46,967 bases of DNA from Bacillota bacterium (GTDB lineage Bacteria; Bacillota_I; Bacilli_A; Izemoplasmatales; Hujiaoplasmataceae), in contig JAHIRM010000035.1 of assembly GCA_018818595.1 (NCBI GenBank), positions 1 to 46,967 on the forward strand, given 5' to 3'. Each line of letters begins with the position of its first letter. Positions within the stretch are counted from its first letter, which is position 1. The position numbers were made by a program, and so were the translations under genes. The notes under the pieces are model-generated. The model did not search any database, was not told where the DNA came from, and was given only the letters and a program-made list of their open reading frames with translations. Positions 7,758-16,853 of this stretch are shown here, one piece after another.

Positions 7758-9517
7758 ATCAACTTTTTACTACTTGGGGAAAAAAGCTTGAAACAAGTAA
7801 TGTATTACAAGAGTATCCCAGGCCACAATTAGAAAGAAATAGCTATTTCAATTTAAATGGATTCTGGGATTATGCAATTACAGATAATCCAGATCAAGAT
7901 GAATATGATGGAAAAATTCTCGTTCCATTTTCTCCAGAAGCCACACTTTCTCAAGTTAATCGCACTCTCAGGCCAAGCGACTATTTGATTTATCATAAGA
8001 TAGTAATTTTGCCTATCGATTTTATTCAAGATAAATTGTTGCTTCATTTTGGTGCGGTGGATCAAGAAGCAAAAGTATATATCAATGATAAATTTGTTGG
8101 AAGTCATTTGGGTGGGTATACACCATTTTCTTTTAATATCAGCGAATTCATTCTGTCAAATCAATTTTCAATAAAAGTAATTGTAAAAGATATTTCAGAT
8201 ACATCTGATAGACAAACTGGTAAGCAAAGAAGTAAAAGTGGAGGAATATTCTATACTTCACAATCTGGTATTTGGCAAACAGTTTGGTTAGAAAGCGTTC
8301 CAAAAAATTATATTAGTAATATAAAGTTAATTCCTCGTTATGATGATAAATCCATTGAGATTCATGTGCTTACAAATTCTAAAACCATTGAGTTTCCTGT
8401 TGAAATTAAACTTTACTATAAAAAAGAATTAAAATTAGAAATCAAATCTCAAAAAAGTTTCATCATACTTCCTATTGATGATTTTTATGCTTGGACGCCA
8501 GACACACCAAATATATATGATATTGAAATTTTATATGACGAAGATAAAATTAAGAGTTATTTTGGAATGCGGAAATTTGAAAGAAAAGAAGATAAAAATA
8601 AAATCATGAGGTTCTATCTTAATAACGAACCATATTTTCTTTCTGGCGTTTTAGATCAAGGATATTTTCCGGACGGATTGTTGACAAATCCAAGTGATGA
8701 TGCTCTGATATTTGATATAAAACGGATAAAAGAGATGGGTTTTAATTTATTAAGAAAACACATAAAAGTAGAACCGTTAAGGTGGTATTACCATTGCGAT
8801 CGACTTGGGATGATAGTTTGGCAAGATATGGTAAGTGGATCAGAAAGAAAAGATATCTTTTTACATGGATTTTTTGCAACATTAGGAATAAATATAAATG
8901 ATAAATTTTATCGGTTGTTTGGTAGAAAAAGCGAGAAAGGAAGAAATCAATTTCTAATAGAATTAAAAGAAACGATTGAGCATTTGAAAAACTGTACTTG
9001 TATTTCAACTTGGGTACCATTCAATGAAGCCTGGGGACAGTTTGATTCTTTAAAAGCCGAAAAAATAATAAGACAACTCGATTCTTCGAGATTAATTGAC
9101 CATGCAAGCGGGTGGTCAGACCAAAAAGGTGGAGATTATTGTAGCAGGCATATCTATTTTACTAAAATTAAGTTTTCAAAAGCAAAAGCCAAAAAAAGGA
9201 TCTTAGCACTTACTGAATTTGGTGGATTTAGTTTTGTGGTAGAAAATCATTGTTATAATCCAGAACGCGTTTTCGGATATAAAAAATATCATAACAAAGA
9301 AGATTTGATGAAAGGAATACAAGAGTTGTATTCTAAGCAGATACTTCCCGAGGTTAAAAAAGGTCTATCCGTTTTGATTTATACACAATTATCTGATGTA
9401 GAAGATGAAGTAAATGGCTTTGTTTCATACGATAGACAAATTCAGAAGGTTGATTGTCAAGTTATTAAAAATTTAAATAATCAAATAAATTTAGTATTTC
9501 ACGAATCTTTAAAATAA
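7754..9517 (+). CDS. Glycoside hydrolase family 2 enzyme
   Basis: GH2 enzymes are retaining exo-hydrolases (beta-galactosidases, beta-glucuronidases, beta-mannosidases, arabinosidases). The protein shows the jelly-roll sugar-binding domain (about 20-180, with PFSFNISEFI), the immunoglobulin-like domain (about 185-270) and the TIM barrel. The acid/base Glu425 sits in PFNEAWGQ and the nucleophile Glu488 in LTEFGGF. At 587 residues it lacks the C-terminal extensions of large beta-galactosidases. It has no signal peptide and therefore works in the cytoplasm. It overlaps the transporter by four bases. Substrate specificity cannot be read from sequence; with GH127 alongside, an arabinose-containing plant or glycoprotein oligosaccharide is a reasonable guess. 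Confidence 0.88.
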   Translation: MNQLFTTWGKKLETSNVLQEYPRPQLERNSYFNLNGFWDYAITDNPDQDEYDGKILVPFSPEATLSQVNRTLRPSDYLIYHKIVILPIDFIQDKLLLHFGAVDQEAKVYINDKFVGSHLGGYTPFSFNISEFILSNQFSIKVIVKDISDTSDRQTGKQRSKSGGIFYTSQSGIWQTVWLESVPKNYISNIKLIPRYDDKSIEIHVLTNSKTIEFPVEIKLYYKKELKLEIKSQKSFIILPIDDFYAWTPDTPNIYDIEILYDEDKIKSYFGMRKFERKEDKNKIMRFYLNNEPYFLSGVLDQGYFPDGLLTNPSDDALIFDIKRIKEMGFNLLRKHIKVEPLRWYYHCDRLGMIVWQDMVSGSERKDIFLHGFFATLGININDKFYRLFGRKSEKGRNQFLIELKETIEHLKNCTCISTWVPFNEAWGQFDSLKAEKIIRQLDSSRLIDHASGWSDQKGGDYCSRHIYFTKIKFSKAKAKKRILALTEFGGFSFVVENHCYNPERVFGYKKYHNKEDLMKGIQELYSKQILPEVKKGLSVLIYTQLSDVEDEVNGFVSYDRQIQKVDCQVIKNLNNQINLVFHESLK

Positions 9518-9558
9518 GAAAATATAATAACAAGTTATTCAAAAAAAATTTCAAACCC

Positions 9559-9587
9559 ATTGATTCAGTTATCGGTTAATGATACAA
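9559..9587 (+). promoter_or_regulatory. Promoter of the membrane protein at 9652
   Basis: TTGATT (9559-9564) and TACAAT (9582-9587) are separated by 17 bases, each with one or two differences from consensus. Confidence 0.6.
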
Positions 9588-9651
9588 TGAATAATAATTA
9601 AAAAAGCATTTAGTTTAAAATTAATTATTATACGGAGGTCATTTTGTAACG

Positions 9652-10149
9652 ATGAAAAAAGAATGGAATCTTAAAATTGGAGAAAATGAACACAAATTTG
9701 AATTTATCCCAAATCATTTTACTGGAAAACCTAAATTTTTTATTGACGGCGAAGAAAGAAGACTTGCGACGAGTTTCAAGACATCCTTTTTAGGGTTAGA
9801 TACCTCTTTTAGTATCGAAGATCAAATTATTCATCTTGTTGTTAGCGGAAACAAAGCAGATATTGCTGTTGATAAGGTTTTTGTAGATAGTAAAAAACCT
9901 TATATTCCCTTAAAGAAGCTTCCTATAATGGGGTGGGTATTTATTAGTGCGTGTTTTGCCATTCCTATTGTAGCCTTAGGAGGATTGGTTCCAACGTTAA
10001 TTGGATTAGGTGGTGCCATTTTTTGTGCTAGATTATCAGGTTCGCCCTATATCAATCCCATTATAAAATTTTTGGGTTGTGTCGCAATTACTGGATTGGC
10101 ATGGGGAGTTTACTTTGTATTCTTGAATTGGATTCTTTCAATTTTATAA
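9652..10149 (+). CDS. Small membrane protein with N-terminal beta domain, function unknown
   Basis: I do not recognise this 165-residue protein with confidence. Residues 1-85 are polar with alternating strands (NLKIGENEHKFEFIPN, KPKFFIDGEERRL). Residues 92-165 form three hydrophobic segments separated by glycine-rich turns (ALGGLVPTLIGLGGAIF). The cytoplasmic domain is followed by membrane helices, with no signal peptide. It has its own promoter, an AGGAGG-type site (ACGGAGGTC) and a downstream terminator, so it is a single-gene unit. The ATG at 9652 is taken although it lies about 13 bases from that site; no other start is closer. Confidence 0.7.
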   Translation: MKKEWNLKIGENEHKFEFIPNHFTGKPKFFIDGEERRLATSFKTSFLGLDTSFSIEDQIIHLVVSGNKADIAVDKVFVDSKKPYIPLKKLPIMGWVFISACFAIPIVALGGLVPTLIGLGGAIFCARLSGSPYINPIIKFLGCVAITGLAWGVYFVFLNWILSIL

Positions 10150-10480
10150 AATTTTCATAAAAGCAAAAAAAGTATATTTTGAAATATGCCCTGTTAAGAA
10201 GATTCTTAAAACGTCTTCTTACAGGGTGATTTTTCTTTTAAAATAAAAACTCAAGAAGAAAGAACGTACTTTTTGTAAAGAGTGATTTGAATTTAAGCGC
10301 TTGGAATTATAATTAAAAAATAGATTGAGACTTGTTTTTGAATGGAAGAAGTAATTTTAATTTTTATAGTGTATTTATAATTTTTCTGCTATGTGATATG
10401 ATTTATAGAGAGTCGGGCTTGATTTTTGTTTTGTTTTAAACTCGATAAATAACAAAACACAAAAGAAAAGGATGAAAAAA
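10150..10480 (+). other. Intergenic region with terminator and leader hairpin
   Basis: This stretch of about 330 bases has no convincing gene. It holds the terminator at 10189-10236 and a possible TATGAT -10 box at 10397-10402. A 9-bp inverted repeat (TGTTTTGTT at 10427-10435, AACAAAACA at 10451-10459) lies just before the ribosome binding site of the acetyltransferase and could fold in its leader RNA. Confidence 0.55.
10189..10236 (+). terminator. Terminator after the 9652 gene
   Basis: CCCTGTTAAGAAGA pairs with TCTTCTTACAGGG (one bulged T) around an 11-base loop and is followed by TGATTTTTCTTTT. Confidence 0.8.
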
Positions 10481-11269
10481 ATGAAACAGATTCAACTGAT
10501 AAAAGTAACGCAAGATAGACTAAAAGAATTTTCAGTTTTATTTGGAATTTTTCCGTATTTTCACAACTATTTGCAGTTTGCGTTATCAAACTTATCTTAC
10601 GATATATGGGTGGATTCGTATGAAAATCTAAAATTTGCCATTATATTTTCTTCTCCAGCATTCTTTTTACTTGGAAATCCCGAGGGCGAAGATGTTACAG
10701 AAATATTAAAGAAAATTGATACTGGAAATTGGATTATTCCTTCAAGCGAGCTCTGGGACGCACCTTTGAAATTCTATTTTGGCAGTAAACTCGAGTCTCA
10801 TCTTAGAACAAAATTTGATTCAAAAAATTTAAATTTAAGTCACTTAGAATCTTTAAAAAAACCACTTCCATCAGGATATGAATTAGTTCGAATCGGAATC
10901 AATCAAATTCAAGATATTCAAGGTATGCTATATAATGATTTGCTTAAGAATTATTTTTCTACAGTAGATTTTTTGGGTAAGGGATTGGGTTTTTGCATCC
11001 TTGAAGATAATCAAGTGATAGGGTTTGCAGCTTCAAATTATCCAATTATTAACGAAGTGCTAGAAGTATATATTAGAGTTGATTTTAACAGTGATCCTAG
11101 GCACCGTCAAAAAGGATTTGGGACGCTTCTTAGCGTCGCTTTAATAGAATATTGTTTAGAACATCATCTGAATCCAGAGTGGGATTCAGCAAATAGCATA
11201 TCAGCACATTTGGCCCTTAAGCTTGGATATGAAGTAGAACAAACTTGGACCATGTATCATATTGTTTAA
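10481..11269 (+). CDS. GNAT acetyltransferase (ZmaR-like family)
   Basis: This is a predicted acetyltransferase of about 262 residues. The C-terminal half is a GNAT domain: LGFCILEDNQVIGFAAS, then the acetyl-CoA loop DPRHRQKGFGTLLSVALIEYC (R/Q-x-x-G-x-G/A in the form QKGFG), then WDSANSISAHLALKLGYE. The long N-terminal domain and the ending match the family that includes zwittermicin-resistance-type acetyltransferases, whose substrates are mostly unknown. An ATG at 10472 lies directly against AAAAGG, so the second ATG at 10481, nine bases from that site, is the better start. It appears to be a single-gene unit. Confidence 0.82.
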   Translation: MKQIQLIKVTQDRLKEFSVLFGIFPYFHNYLQFALSNLSYDIWVDSYENLKFAIIFSSPAFFLLGNPEGEDVTEILKKIDTGNWIIPSSELWDAPLKFYFGSKLESHLRTKFDSKNLNLSHLESLKKPLPSGYELVRIGINQIQDIQGMLYNDLLKNYFSTVDFLGKGLGFCILEDNQVIGFAASNYPIINEVLEVYIRVDFNSDPRHRQKGFGTLLSVALIEYCLEHHLNPEWDSANSISAHLALKLGYEVEQTWTMYHIV

Positions 11270-11343
11270 ATTAATAACAGTCATTTATAACTGAAATATT
11301 AAACATTAAATCAAAAAGAGTTTATGGCATTTTAGAAGAAGTG

Positions 11344-12192
11344 ATGGATAAATTAATGAAGATAACAACCGTATCTTATCAATCGAAATATTCAAAAGAA
11401 GAAAATATAACCACTATTTCTGAATTGGTAACAAAAATTAAAATAGAGCAAGAAACTGATTTTATTTTTTTTGGTGAATTAGCTTTATCAAATTATATCA
11501 TTTCAAAAGATTATCTTGAATTAAATAGTGTTTCGCTAGATGGTAAAGAGATAGAAACAATGAAAAACGTTGCCAAAAAGAACTGCGTTTGTATTTCGTT
11601 TGGATATTCAGAAAAAGCACATGATAATTATTATAATTCTCAAATTGTAATAGATCAAAACGGGTGCGTTGTTTATAATCACAGAAAGAACAATTTAACA
11701 AACAAAGAAAGATTATTTTTTTCTGAAGGAAAGACGCCTGTTAGTTTCTTTGTATTAAATAATTTTCAGTATGCAATATCGATTTGCTTTGATATGTTTG
11801 GACCAACGTTTCATAAACAATATAAAAGCAAACAGGCAACCATTTTTCTGCACGCCTTAACAGATCCACAAGACGCTAAATTTGCCTTAGGATTTTCCGG
11901 AAGAAGTACTTTGGCTTATTATATAGCAGCAAATAGATTCGGAACAGAAAATACAACTTATTATAATGGACATATTGGTATCTATTCTCCTACAGGAAAG
12001 AAAATCGGATTGATGTCGGATCAAGAAGGAATATTGTCTTCTAACATTATCGATAAAAAAAGAAATAAAACATTTTTAAAAATAGTAAATACTTTTAAAA
12101 TTGGAATTCATTTAATTTTGCACTTAAAAAAAGTTATTAATTATCTTGCTTGGAGCACAAAGAATAAAAATACTAAAAATAAGAAAGGGTGA
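11344..12192 (+). CDS. Nitrilase-superfamily carbon-nitrogen hydrolase
   Basis: The superfamily hydrolyses amides, nitriles or carbamoyl groups with a Glu-Lys-Cys triad. All three are present (numbered from the GTG at 11341): Glu46 in FFGELALSNY, Lys116 in YNHRKNNL and Cys149 in ISICFDMFGP. The fold motifs occur in the expected order. The last 40 residues are basic and hydrophobic (IGIHLILHLKKVINYLAW), which is unusual and may give membrane contact. The start is unclear: GTG 11341, ATG 11344 and ATG 11356 are in frame, with GAAGAAG just before. The next gene follows after only three bases, so it is probably co-transcribed with a nucleoside phosphorylase. Deaminated-metabolite repair or nitrogen salvage would fit but is inference. 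Confidence 0.82.
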   Translation: MDKLMKITTVSYQSKYSKEENITTISELVTKIKIEQETDFIFFGELALSNYIISKDYLELNSVSLDGKEIETMKNVAKKNCVCISFGYSEKAHDNYYNSQIVIDQNGCVVYNHRKNNLTNKERLFFSEGKTPVSFFVLNNFQYAISICFDMFGPTFHKQYKSKQATIFLHALTDPQDAKFALGFSGRSTLAYYIAANRFGTENTTYYNGHIGIYSPTGKKIGLMSDQEGILSSNIIDKKRNKTFLKIVNTFKIGIHLILHLKKVINYLAWSTKNKNTKNKKG

Positions 12193-12195
12193 ATT

Positions 12196-12966
12196 TTGTT
12201 GATAAAAAATCAGATACCTATTTTAGAATATGACAACACGTATGAAGGGATAATTCACGCACCTAATCTCATAAAAAAAATTAACATAAGCGAGTATTGT
12301 GTGATAGTATTTTTCCAAGAAATCTTGAAAGAATTTTTAGATGAAGACAAAATATATATTGTCGCAAACTTAAAAAGTGAAGCCGGTATTCATCCTGTAT
12401 ATGAAATGGATTATAAAGGAAGAAAAATATGCTTATTCCATCCGATTTTGGGTGGGCCTTTAGCAGCGGGTTTTTTAGAAGAGTTAAATGCATTGGGATG
12501 TACTAAATTTATTGCATGTGGTGGAGCTGGGGTTTTAGACCCTAAACTAGCTCTTGGGCATTTAATTGTTCCATCAAAGGCACTAAGGGCCGAAGGAACA
12601 TCTTATCATTATTTACCAGCAAGCAGATATGTAGATATTTCTCCGCATGCTTTAGATTGTATTGAATCTGCATTGAAAAATAGAAACATTCCGTATTTAA
12701 AGGGAATTACTTGGACGACAGATGCGTTTTTTCGAGAAACGAAAGATATGGTTCAATACCGAAAAGAAGAAGGATGCATAACGGTTGAGATGGAATGCGC
12801 CTCTTTCGCTGCAGTAGCACAATTTAGAAAAGTGTTGTTTGGTCAAATTCTCTATGCCGGAGATGATTTGTCTAAAGAATTATGGGATTCAAGAAAATGG
12901 CAATCAAGAAAAGATGTCCGTAAAGAATTGGTAGATATATCAATAGAGGCATGTCTTAAATTATAA
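12196..12966 (+). CDS. Nucleoside phosphorylase (PNP/UDP family)
   Basis: The family cleaves purine or uridine nucleosides with phosphate to give base and ribose-1-phosphate. Signature parts are visible: ILGGPLAAGFLEELNALGC, then the phosphate-site stretch FIACGGAGVLDP, the base-site region EGTSYHYLP, and EMECASFAAVA with the ribose-binding Met-Glu-x-Glu-type segment. The 256-residue length is normal. Which nucleoside is used cannot be told. Translation starts at one of two adjacent TTG codons (12196 or 12199) after AGAAAGGGTGA, which overlaps the upstream stop. It probably forms an operon with the nitrilase-type hydrolase. Confidence 0.85.
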   Translation: MLIKNQIPILEYDNTYEGIIHAPNLIKKINISEYCVIVFFQEILKEFLDEDKIYIVANLKSEAGIHPVYEMDYKGRKICLFHPILGGPLAAGFLEELNALGCTKFIACGGAGVLDPKLALGHLIVPSKALRAEGTSYHYLPASRYVDISPHALDCIESALKNRNIPYLKGITWTTDAFFRETKDMVQYRKEEGCITVEMECASFAAVAQFRKVLFGQILYAGDDLSKELWDSRKWQSRKDVRKELVDISIEACLKL

Positions 12967-13111
12967 TAAGCATATTATTAACATTAATGAATAAGAGAGA
13001 TTTAGTCTAAATATTTACTGTTAAATTACGATATTTTATGATACGCCATTTACATATTCATAGCATGAAGATATAATCAAATTAAGATAAGGGTTTCATA
13101 ACATAATAAAA

Positions 13112-13148
13112 TATAAGCGTTTACAAAAATTTATCTTTATGATAATAT
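13112..13148 (+). promoter_or_regulatory. malF promoter with cre-like operator
   Basis: TTTACA (13120-13125) and TAATAT (13143-13148) are 17 bases apart. TATAAGCGTTTACA (13112-13125) matches the cre consensus TGWAANCGNTNWCA at every fixed position except the second and overlaps the -35 box, as expected for a LacI/CcpA-type repressor. It could also bind a MalR-type regulator. Confidence 0.7.
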
Positions 13149-13190
13149 TATTAAAATTAGAAATGACAATGAGATAAAAGGAGCAAATCT

Positions 13191-14861
13191 ATGAAAGAAA
13201 CAGAATCAATTTTTGGTCAACTTCTAAACGCTGGAAAGAAAGTGCTTCTATTTCTGTATAAAAAAATTATTTTAGGAATTTTTAAGTTCTTTAAGCGAAT
13301 TATTATGGGATTTGTAAACTTTTTTATTAATCTTTTTAAAGCCGCTAAAGAACAACCGAAAGCATTTTTTAAAGGACTGAGTAGTTTTTTTCTTATGGGG
13401 CTTGGACAATTAAGAAATAAACAATGGTATAAAGCAATACCTTTGTTTGTTGTAATCATTGTTTTTCTAGCTATTGAAATATCTACTAGCAATTACATAT
13501 ACGCATTAAGTGGTGAAATTTCTCAATTTCCCGCAGAAGATAAGCTCTACTTCTTTCGAGATTATGGAGGATTTTTCACTAAAGGGTTATGGGGATTTAT
13601 CACACTTGGAAAACTTGTTTTAGGTAGTGTATATCGTGGTGAAACCATTGTAATTTTTGATCAAATATTTACATGGAAATCTGCGGATAATTCTCAAGTG
13701 CTTCTGGGACAAGGAGTCATCGCAACGGTTTTAATTTTGATGTTTGTTATTACTTGGATTTTTAGTATTAAAGACGCGTTTCAATCACATCTTAAAATAC
13801 AAGAAACAGGACACAACGAAACTTATCACGAATTTATTAAAAGAGTATGGAATGATTTTTTCGCATATATAATTATCATTCCGTCACTTATTCTGATTTT
13901 TCTATTTATTTTGATTCCGTTTCTCTTTTCATTCTTGGTGGCATTTACAAATTGGACTGGAAGGATCTCGCTTGGACAGGGATTGTTCAAATGGGTCGGG
14001 TTTGAAACATTTAAACAGGTGTTTGAGAATCCCGACTGGTTAAAATTTTTTGGAGATGTATTACTTTGGACGTTATTTTATGCTTTTATGAGTAGCGTAA
14101 CGGTTTATGTATTAGGGTTTATTCAAGCAATGATTATTGAAAGTAAATATGTTATTTTTAAAAAGTTTTGGAGAATGATTTTAATATTGCCTTGGGCGAT
14201 TCCAGGGATGATTTCTTTAATGTTATTTAGAAATGTTTTTGCAGACAATTTTGGACTTATGAATCAGGTATTAGCCCAGGCGGGCGTGACAGACCAGGTG
14301 AAGAACTTTTTAACTTCAATCGGATTAGTCGGTCAACAAACAGCAGGTAATATTATTTGGTTTAATGATCCACTTAATGGGTCACTTGCTAAAACATTAA
14401 TAATAGTCGTTAATCTATGGCTTGGTTATCCATACTTTATGATGTTAATTACCGGAGTTTTAGGCACGATACCAGAAAGCTTATTTGAAGCAGCTGATAT
14501 TGATGGAGCAACTAGTTCACAAAAATTCAGATATATAACTTTTCCTTGGGTACTGCGAGCAACTGCACCGGTAATTATCACAACATTTACTTTTAATTTC
14601 AATAATTTTGGCGCAATTTATTTCTTAAGCGGCGGAGGACCAGGTTATCCAATTGATCAAATTCCTCAATCGGTACGAATTATTGGAGCAGCGCCAGGAC
14701 AAACAGATATTTTAATTTCTTGGATTTATAAACTTTCTTTTCAATCTACAGTAAATCAGTACAGTTTAGCTTCTGTTTATTCAATTTTAATCTTCATCTT
14801 TATAGGACTTTCAGCAATTTACAATTTATCTAAACTGAAATCATTTTGGGAGGAGGACTAA
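13191..14861 (+). CDS. malF: Maltodextrin ABC transporter permease MalF
   Basis: MalF is one of two membrane subunits importing maltose and maltodextrins. The permease core occupies about 220-555, with the EAA loop EAADIDGATSSQKFRYITFP that contacts the ATPase. An extra N-terminal part of about 200 residues is basic and amphipathic at first, contains GLGQLRNKQWYKAIPLF, then further membrane segments. This long form occurs in some Firmicutes and makes the protein 556 residues, compared with 514 in E. coli. The start follows AAGGAGCAAATCT. It overlaps malG by 16 bases when the longer malG frame is used. No MalK ATPase is encoded here, so a shared ATPase elsewhere is expected. Confidence 0.92.
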   Translation: MKETESIFGQLLNAGKKVLLFLYKKIILGIFKFFKRIIMGFVNFFINLFKAAKEQPKAFFKGLSSFFLMGLGQLRNKQWYKAIPLFVVIIVFLAIEISTSNYIYALSGEISQFPAEDKLYFFRDYGGFFTKGLWGFITLGKLVLGSVYRGETIVIFDQIFTWKSADNSQVLLGQGVIATVLILMFVITWIFSIKDAFQSHLKIQETGHNETYHEFIKRVWNDFFAYIIIIPSLILIFLFILIPFLFSFLVAFTNWTGRISLGQGLFKWVGFETFKQVFENPDWLKFFGDVLLWTLFYAFMSSVTVYVLGFIQAMIIESKYVIFKKFWRMILILPWAIPGMISLMLFRNVFADNFGLMNQVLAQAGVTDQVKNFLTSIGLVGQQTAGNIIWFNDPLNGSLAKTLIIVVNLWLGYPYFMMLITGVLGTIPESLFEAADIDGATSSQKFRYITFPWVLRATAPVIITTFTFNFNNFGAIYFLSGGGPGYPIDQIPQSVRIIGAAPGQTDILISWIYKLSFQSTVNQYSLASVYSILIFIFIGLSAIYNLSKLKSFWEED

Positions 14862-14863
14862 TT

Positions 14864-15760
14864 ATGACTTTTAAAGACAAAACAGCCAGATTTTTTCGAA
14901 GACTGACTATAAGAAAAGGCATAACAGGAGTATTAGCTTATGTATGGTTACTTGTAATGGTTGTCATAGTTATGACTCCGGTGTTATGGTTAGTATCTGC
15001 GGCGTTTACAGATGCGACTAGTTTGGAACAAGTCCCAATTATTCCGAAAATTTCAGAATGGAGCTTAGCAAATTACGAAGATTTATTCACATACAAAAGT
15101 ACTACAAGTCAAGTGTTTCCAGATTATGTAAGAGCATTTCTAACTACTTTAGGAATAGCTTCATTAAATACTGTATTAGTAGTAATCTTTTCTTCTTTAA
15201 TGGGATTTAGTTTTTCTAGATACCGATTTAAAGGAAAAAAGAAAGTATTACTTTTAATGATGGCTTTGCAAATGTTTCCTTCTTTTATGGGAATGCTTGC
15301 CATATTCATGTTCTTTAGACAATTTGGGTTATTGAATAATCCTGTTGCACTTACATTAATTTACGTAGCCGGTGCGATTCCATATAATACATTTATTGTT
15401 AGAGGATTTATGAGAAACATACCAAAATCGCTTGATGAGGCAGCTTTTATCGATGGAGCATCGAATTTACAAACATTAACTAAAGTAATTATTCCTCTAG
15501 CAGTTCCGATTATGGGATTTATAGCAGTTAATGCTTTCATGGCGCCTTGGTTAGACTATATCTTGCCATCCGTAGTTATGCCTCAAAGAGATACCGTAGC
15601 GATTTGGTTGTTTAGGTATATGGATCCTAGGGTTTCTACTTATAATCCAATTAAATTTATGAGCGGGGCGCTGTTCTTAGCAGTTCCAATTATGTTAGTA
15701 CAAATTTACATGCAAAAGTATTTGATTTATGGTTTGACTTCAGGAGCAGATAAAGGATAA
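14864..15760 (+). CDS. malG: Maltodextrin ABC transporter permease MalG
   Basis: This is the second membrane subunit of the maltodextrin importer. It has six predicted helices and the EAA loop EAAFIDGASNLQTLTKVIIP. The C-terminus ending in LIYGLTSGADKG is typical of MalG, where the tail contacts the ATPase dimer. I chose the ATG at 14864 because GGGAGGAGG at 14849-14857 lies just before it; a GTG-type start at 14846 would overlap malF and hide that site. The protein is then 298 residues, the usual size. It is co-transcribed with malF. Confidence 0.92.
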   Translation: MTFKDKTARFFRRLTIRKGITGVLAYVWLLVMVVIVMTPVLWLVSAAFTDATSLEQVPIIPKISEWSLANYEDLFTYKSTTSQVFPDYVRAFLTTLGIASLNTVLVVIFSSLMGFSFSRYRFKGKKKVLLLMMALQMFPSFMGMLAIFMFFRQFGLLNNPVALTLIYVAGAIPYNTFIVRGFMRNIPKSLDEAAFIDGASNLQTLTKVIIPLAVPIMGFIAVNAFMAPWLDYILPSVVMPQRDTVAIWLFRYMDPRVSTYNPIKFMSGALFLAVPIMLVQIYMQKYLIYGLTSGADKG

Positions 15761-15809
15761 ACCTGAATTTTCATTACTGCTTTTCAAAAATTATAGGTGA
15801 TAAAATATA

Positions 15810-16637
15810 ATGGACAAAACTAAATTACTTTTTCGAATGCTTTTTGATAATAATGCGCTTTTAAAAGCAAATCTTTATCATATTATTCTAGTAGTCATCA
15901 TCTTTTTTATCAATATAAGTCTCATATGCATTCCAAATTATTTTGGAATGATGGATGGGGTTCAAAGTATCGGTTATTTAGAAGGAATCAATGAAGCATT
16001 TACTGAGATGTATGATGAGGAATTATCTTGTTCTATCAATTCAGAATCTGTTTTATCTTGTGAAGAACCTTATTCATCACAGTTTGGTGATTATCAATTT
16101 ATTTTTCAAGAAGTTATTGATACAACCGATGTAAGTCAATCCACAATTTTCTTTGGACAAGATTATATATATATTGTTTATATTGATGAAGAAAATTTGG
16201 TGTATGATTTAAGTGGAGATTATAAACTATTAAATGAATTCGATTTTTCAGAAATTATGGGAAGTGATTATGGAGACAAAACAAAAGCAGAGTTTTATGA
16301 GTATGTCACCGATGTTTTTTTAACTAATACATACAATTCGAGTATAGGTGATCGGATTTTCACGGTTTACACAACTCAATTTTCTCAAACACTAATTTAC
16401 TTGATGATTGTATCTATTATGTTTATGATTATTAATTATCGAGCCAAATTTAAAAAAATATCTTATTTGTCTGTAATTAAAATTCTTGTATTATCGATGA
16501 CAGGCCCTGCATTACTTACCGCTGTTTTAGGTGTCTTTATCACAGCTTGGGCCAGCATTATGTTTGTTATTATGTTTGCAATTAGACTAATGTTTGTGTA
16601 CTACAAAGTTAATAAAGTTCAAGAAACAATGCAATAG
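15810..16637 (+). CDS. DUF1189 family membrane protein (maltodextrin locus)
   Basis: The 275-residue protein has one membrane helix near residue 22-42, an extracellular domain of about 140 residues rich in acidic residues and tyrosine, and three more helices from about 190 to 265. This matches DUF1189, whose Bacillus subtilis member YvdJ lies next to the mdx maltodextrin genes. Its biochemical role is unknown; placement suggests help in maltodextrin uptake or sensing. Two cysteines in the external loop (EELSCSINSESVLSCEEP) could form a disulfide. The start follows a weak site (TAGGTGA). It probably ends the malFG transcript. Confidence 0.75.
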   Translation: MDKTKLLFRMLFDNNALLKANLYHIILVVIIFFINISLICIPNYFGMMDGVQSIGYLEGINEAFTEMYDEELSCSINSESVLSCEEPYSSQFGDYQFIFQEVIDTTDVSQSTIFFGQDYIYIVYIDEENLVYDLSGDYKLLNEFDFSEIMGSDYGDKTKAEFYEYVTDVFLTNTYNSSIGDRIFTVYTTQFSQTLIYLMIVSIMFMIINYRAKFKKISYLSVIKILVLSMTGPALLTAVLGVFITAWASIMFVIMFAIRLMFVYYKVNKVQETMQ

Positions 16638-16711
16638 ATGTAAACGATATGTAATATAAATCACATCGATATTTAATAAAATATTATTCAATAAATTTCT
16701 AGATGGATTAA

Positions 16712-16731
16712 AGAATAAAACGTTTTATTCT
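16712..16731. promoter_or_regulatory. 20-bp perfect palindrome upstream of malE
   Basis: AGAATAAAACGTTTTATTCT is a perfect palindrome centred on CG, the usual shape of a LacI-family operator. No T tract follows, so a terminator role is less likely. A flanking TTCTAGATG occurs at 16698 and again at 16728. Confidence 0.6.
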
Positions 16732-16760
16732 AGATGTGCATTTGTATTTTATATCTAAAA

Positions 16761-16774
16761 TGTAACCGATAACA
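16761..16774 (+). promoter_or_regulatory. cre site upstream of malE
   Basis: TGTAACCGATAACA matches the CcpA cre consensus TGWAANCGNTNWCA at all fixed positions. It lies upstream of the -35 box, a position compatible with repression by looping or with activation. Confidence 0.75.
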
Positions 16775-16786
16775 CATGTTTTTATT

Positions 16787-16815
16787 TTGTAAGCATTTAC
16801 ATTCTATGTTAAAAT
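16787..16815 (+). promoter_or_regulatory. malE promoter with second operator
   Basis: TTGTAA (16787-16792) and TAAAAT (16810-16815) are 17 bases apart. TGTAAGCATTTACA (16788-16801), a cre-like near-palindrome with one mismatch, covers the -35 box, just as at malF. Confidence 0.7.
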
Positions 16816-16853
16816 GTAATTGTTAAAATAAATAAAATAATAGGAGGATTAAA

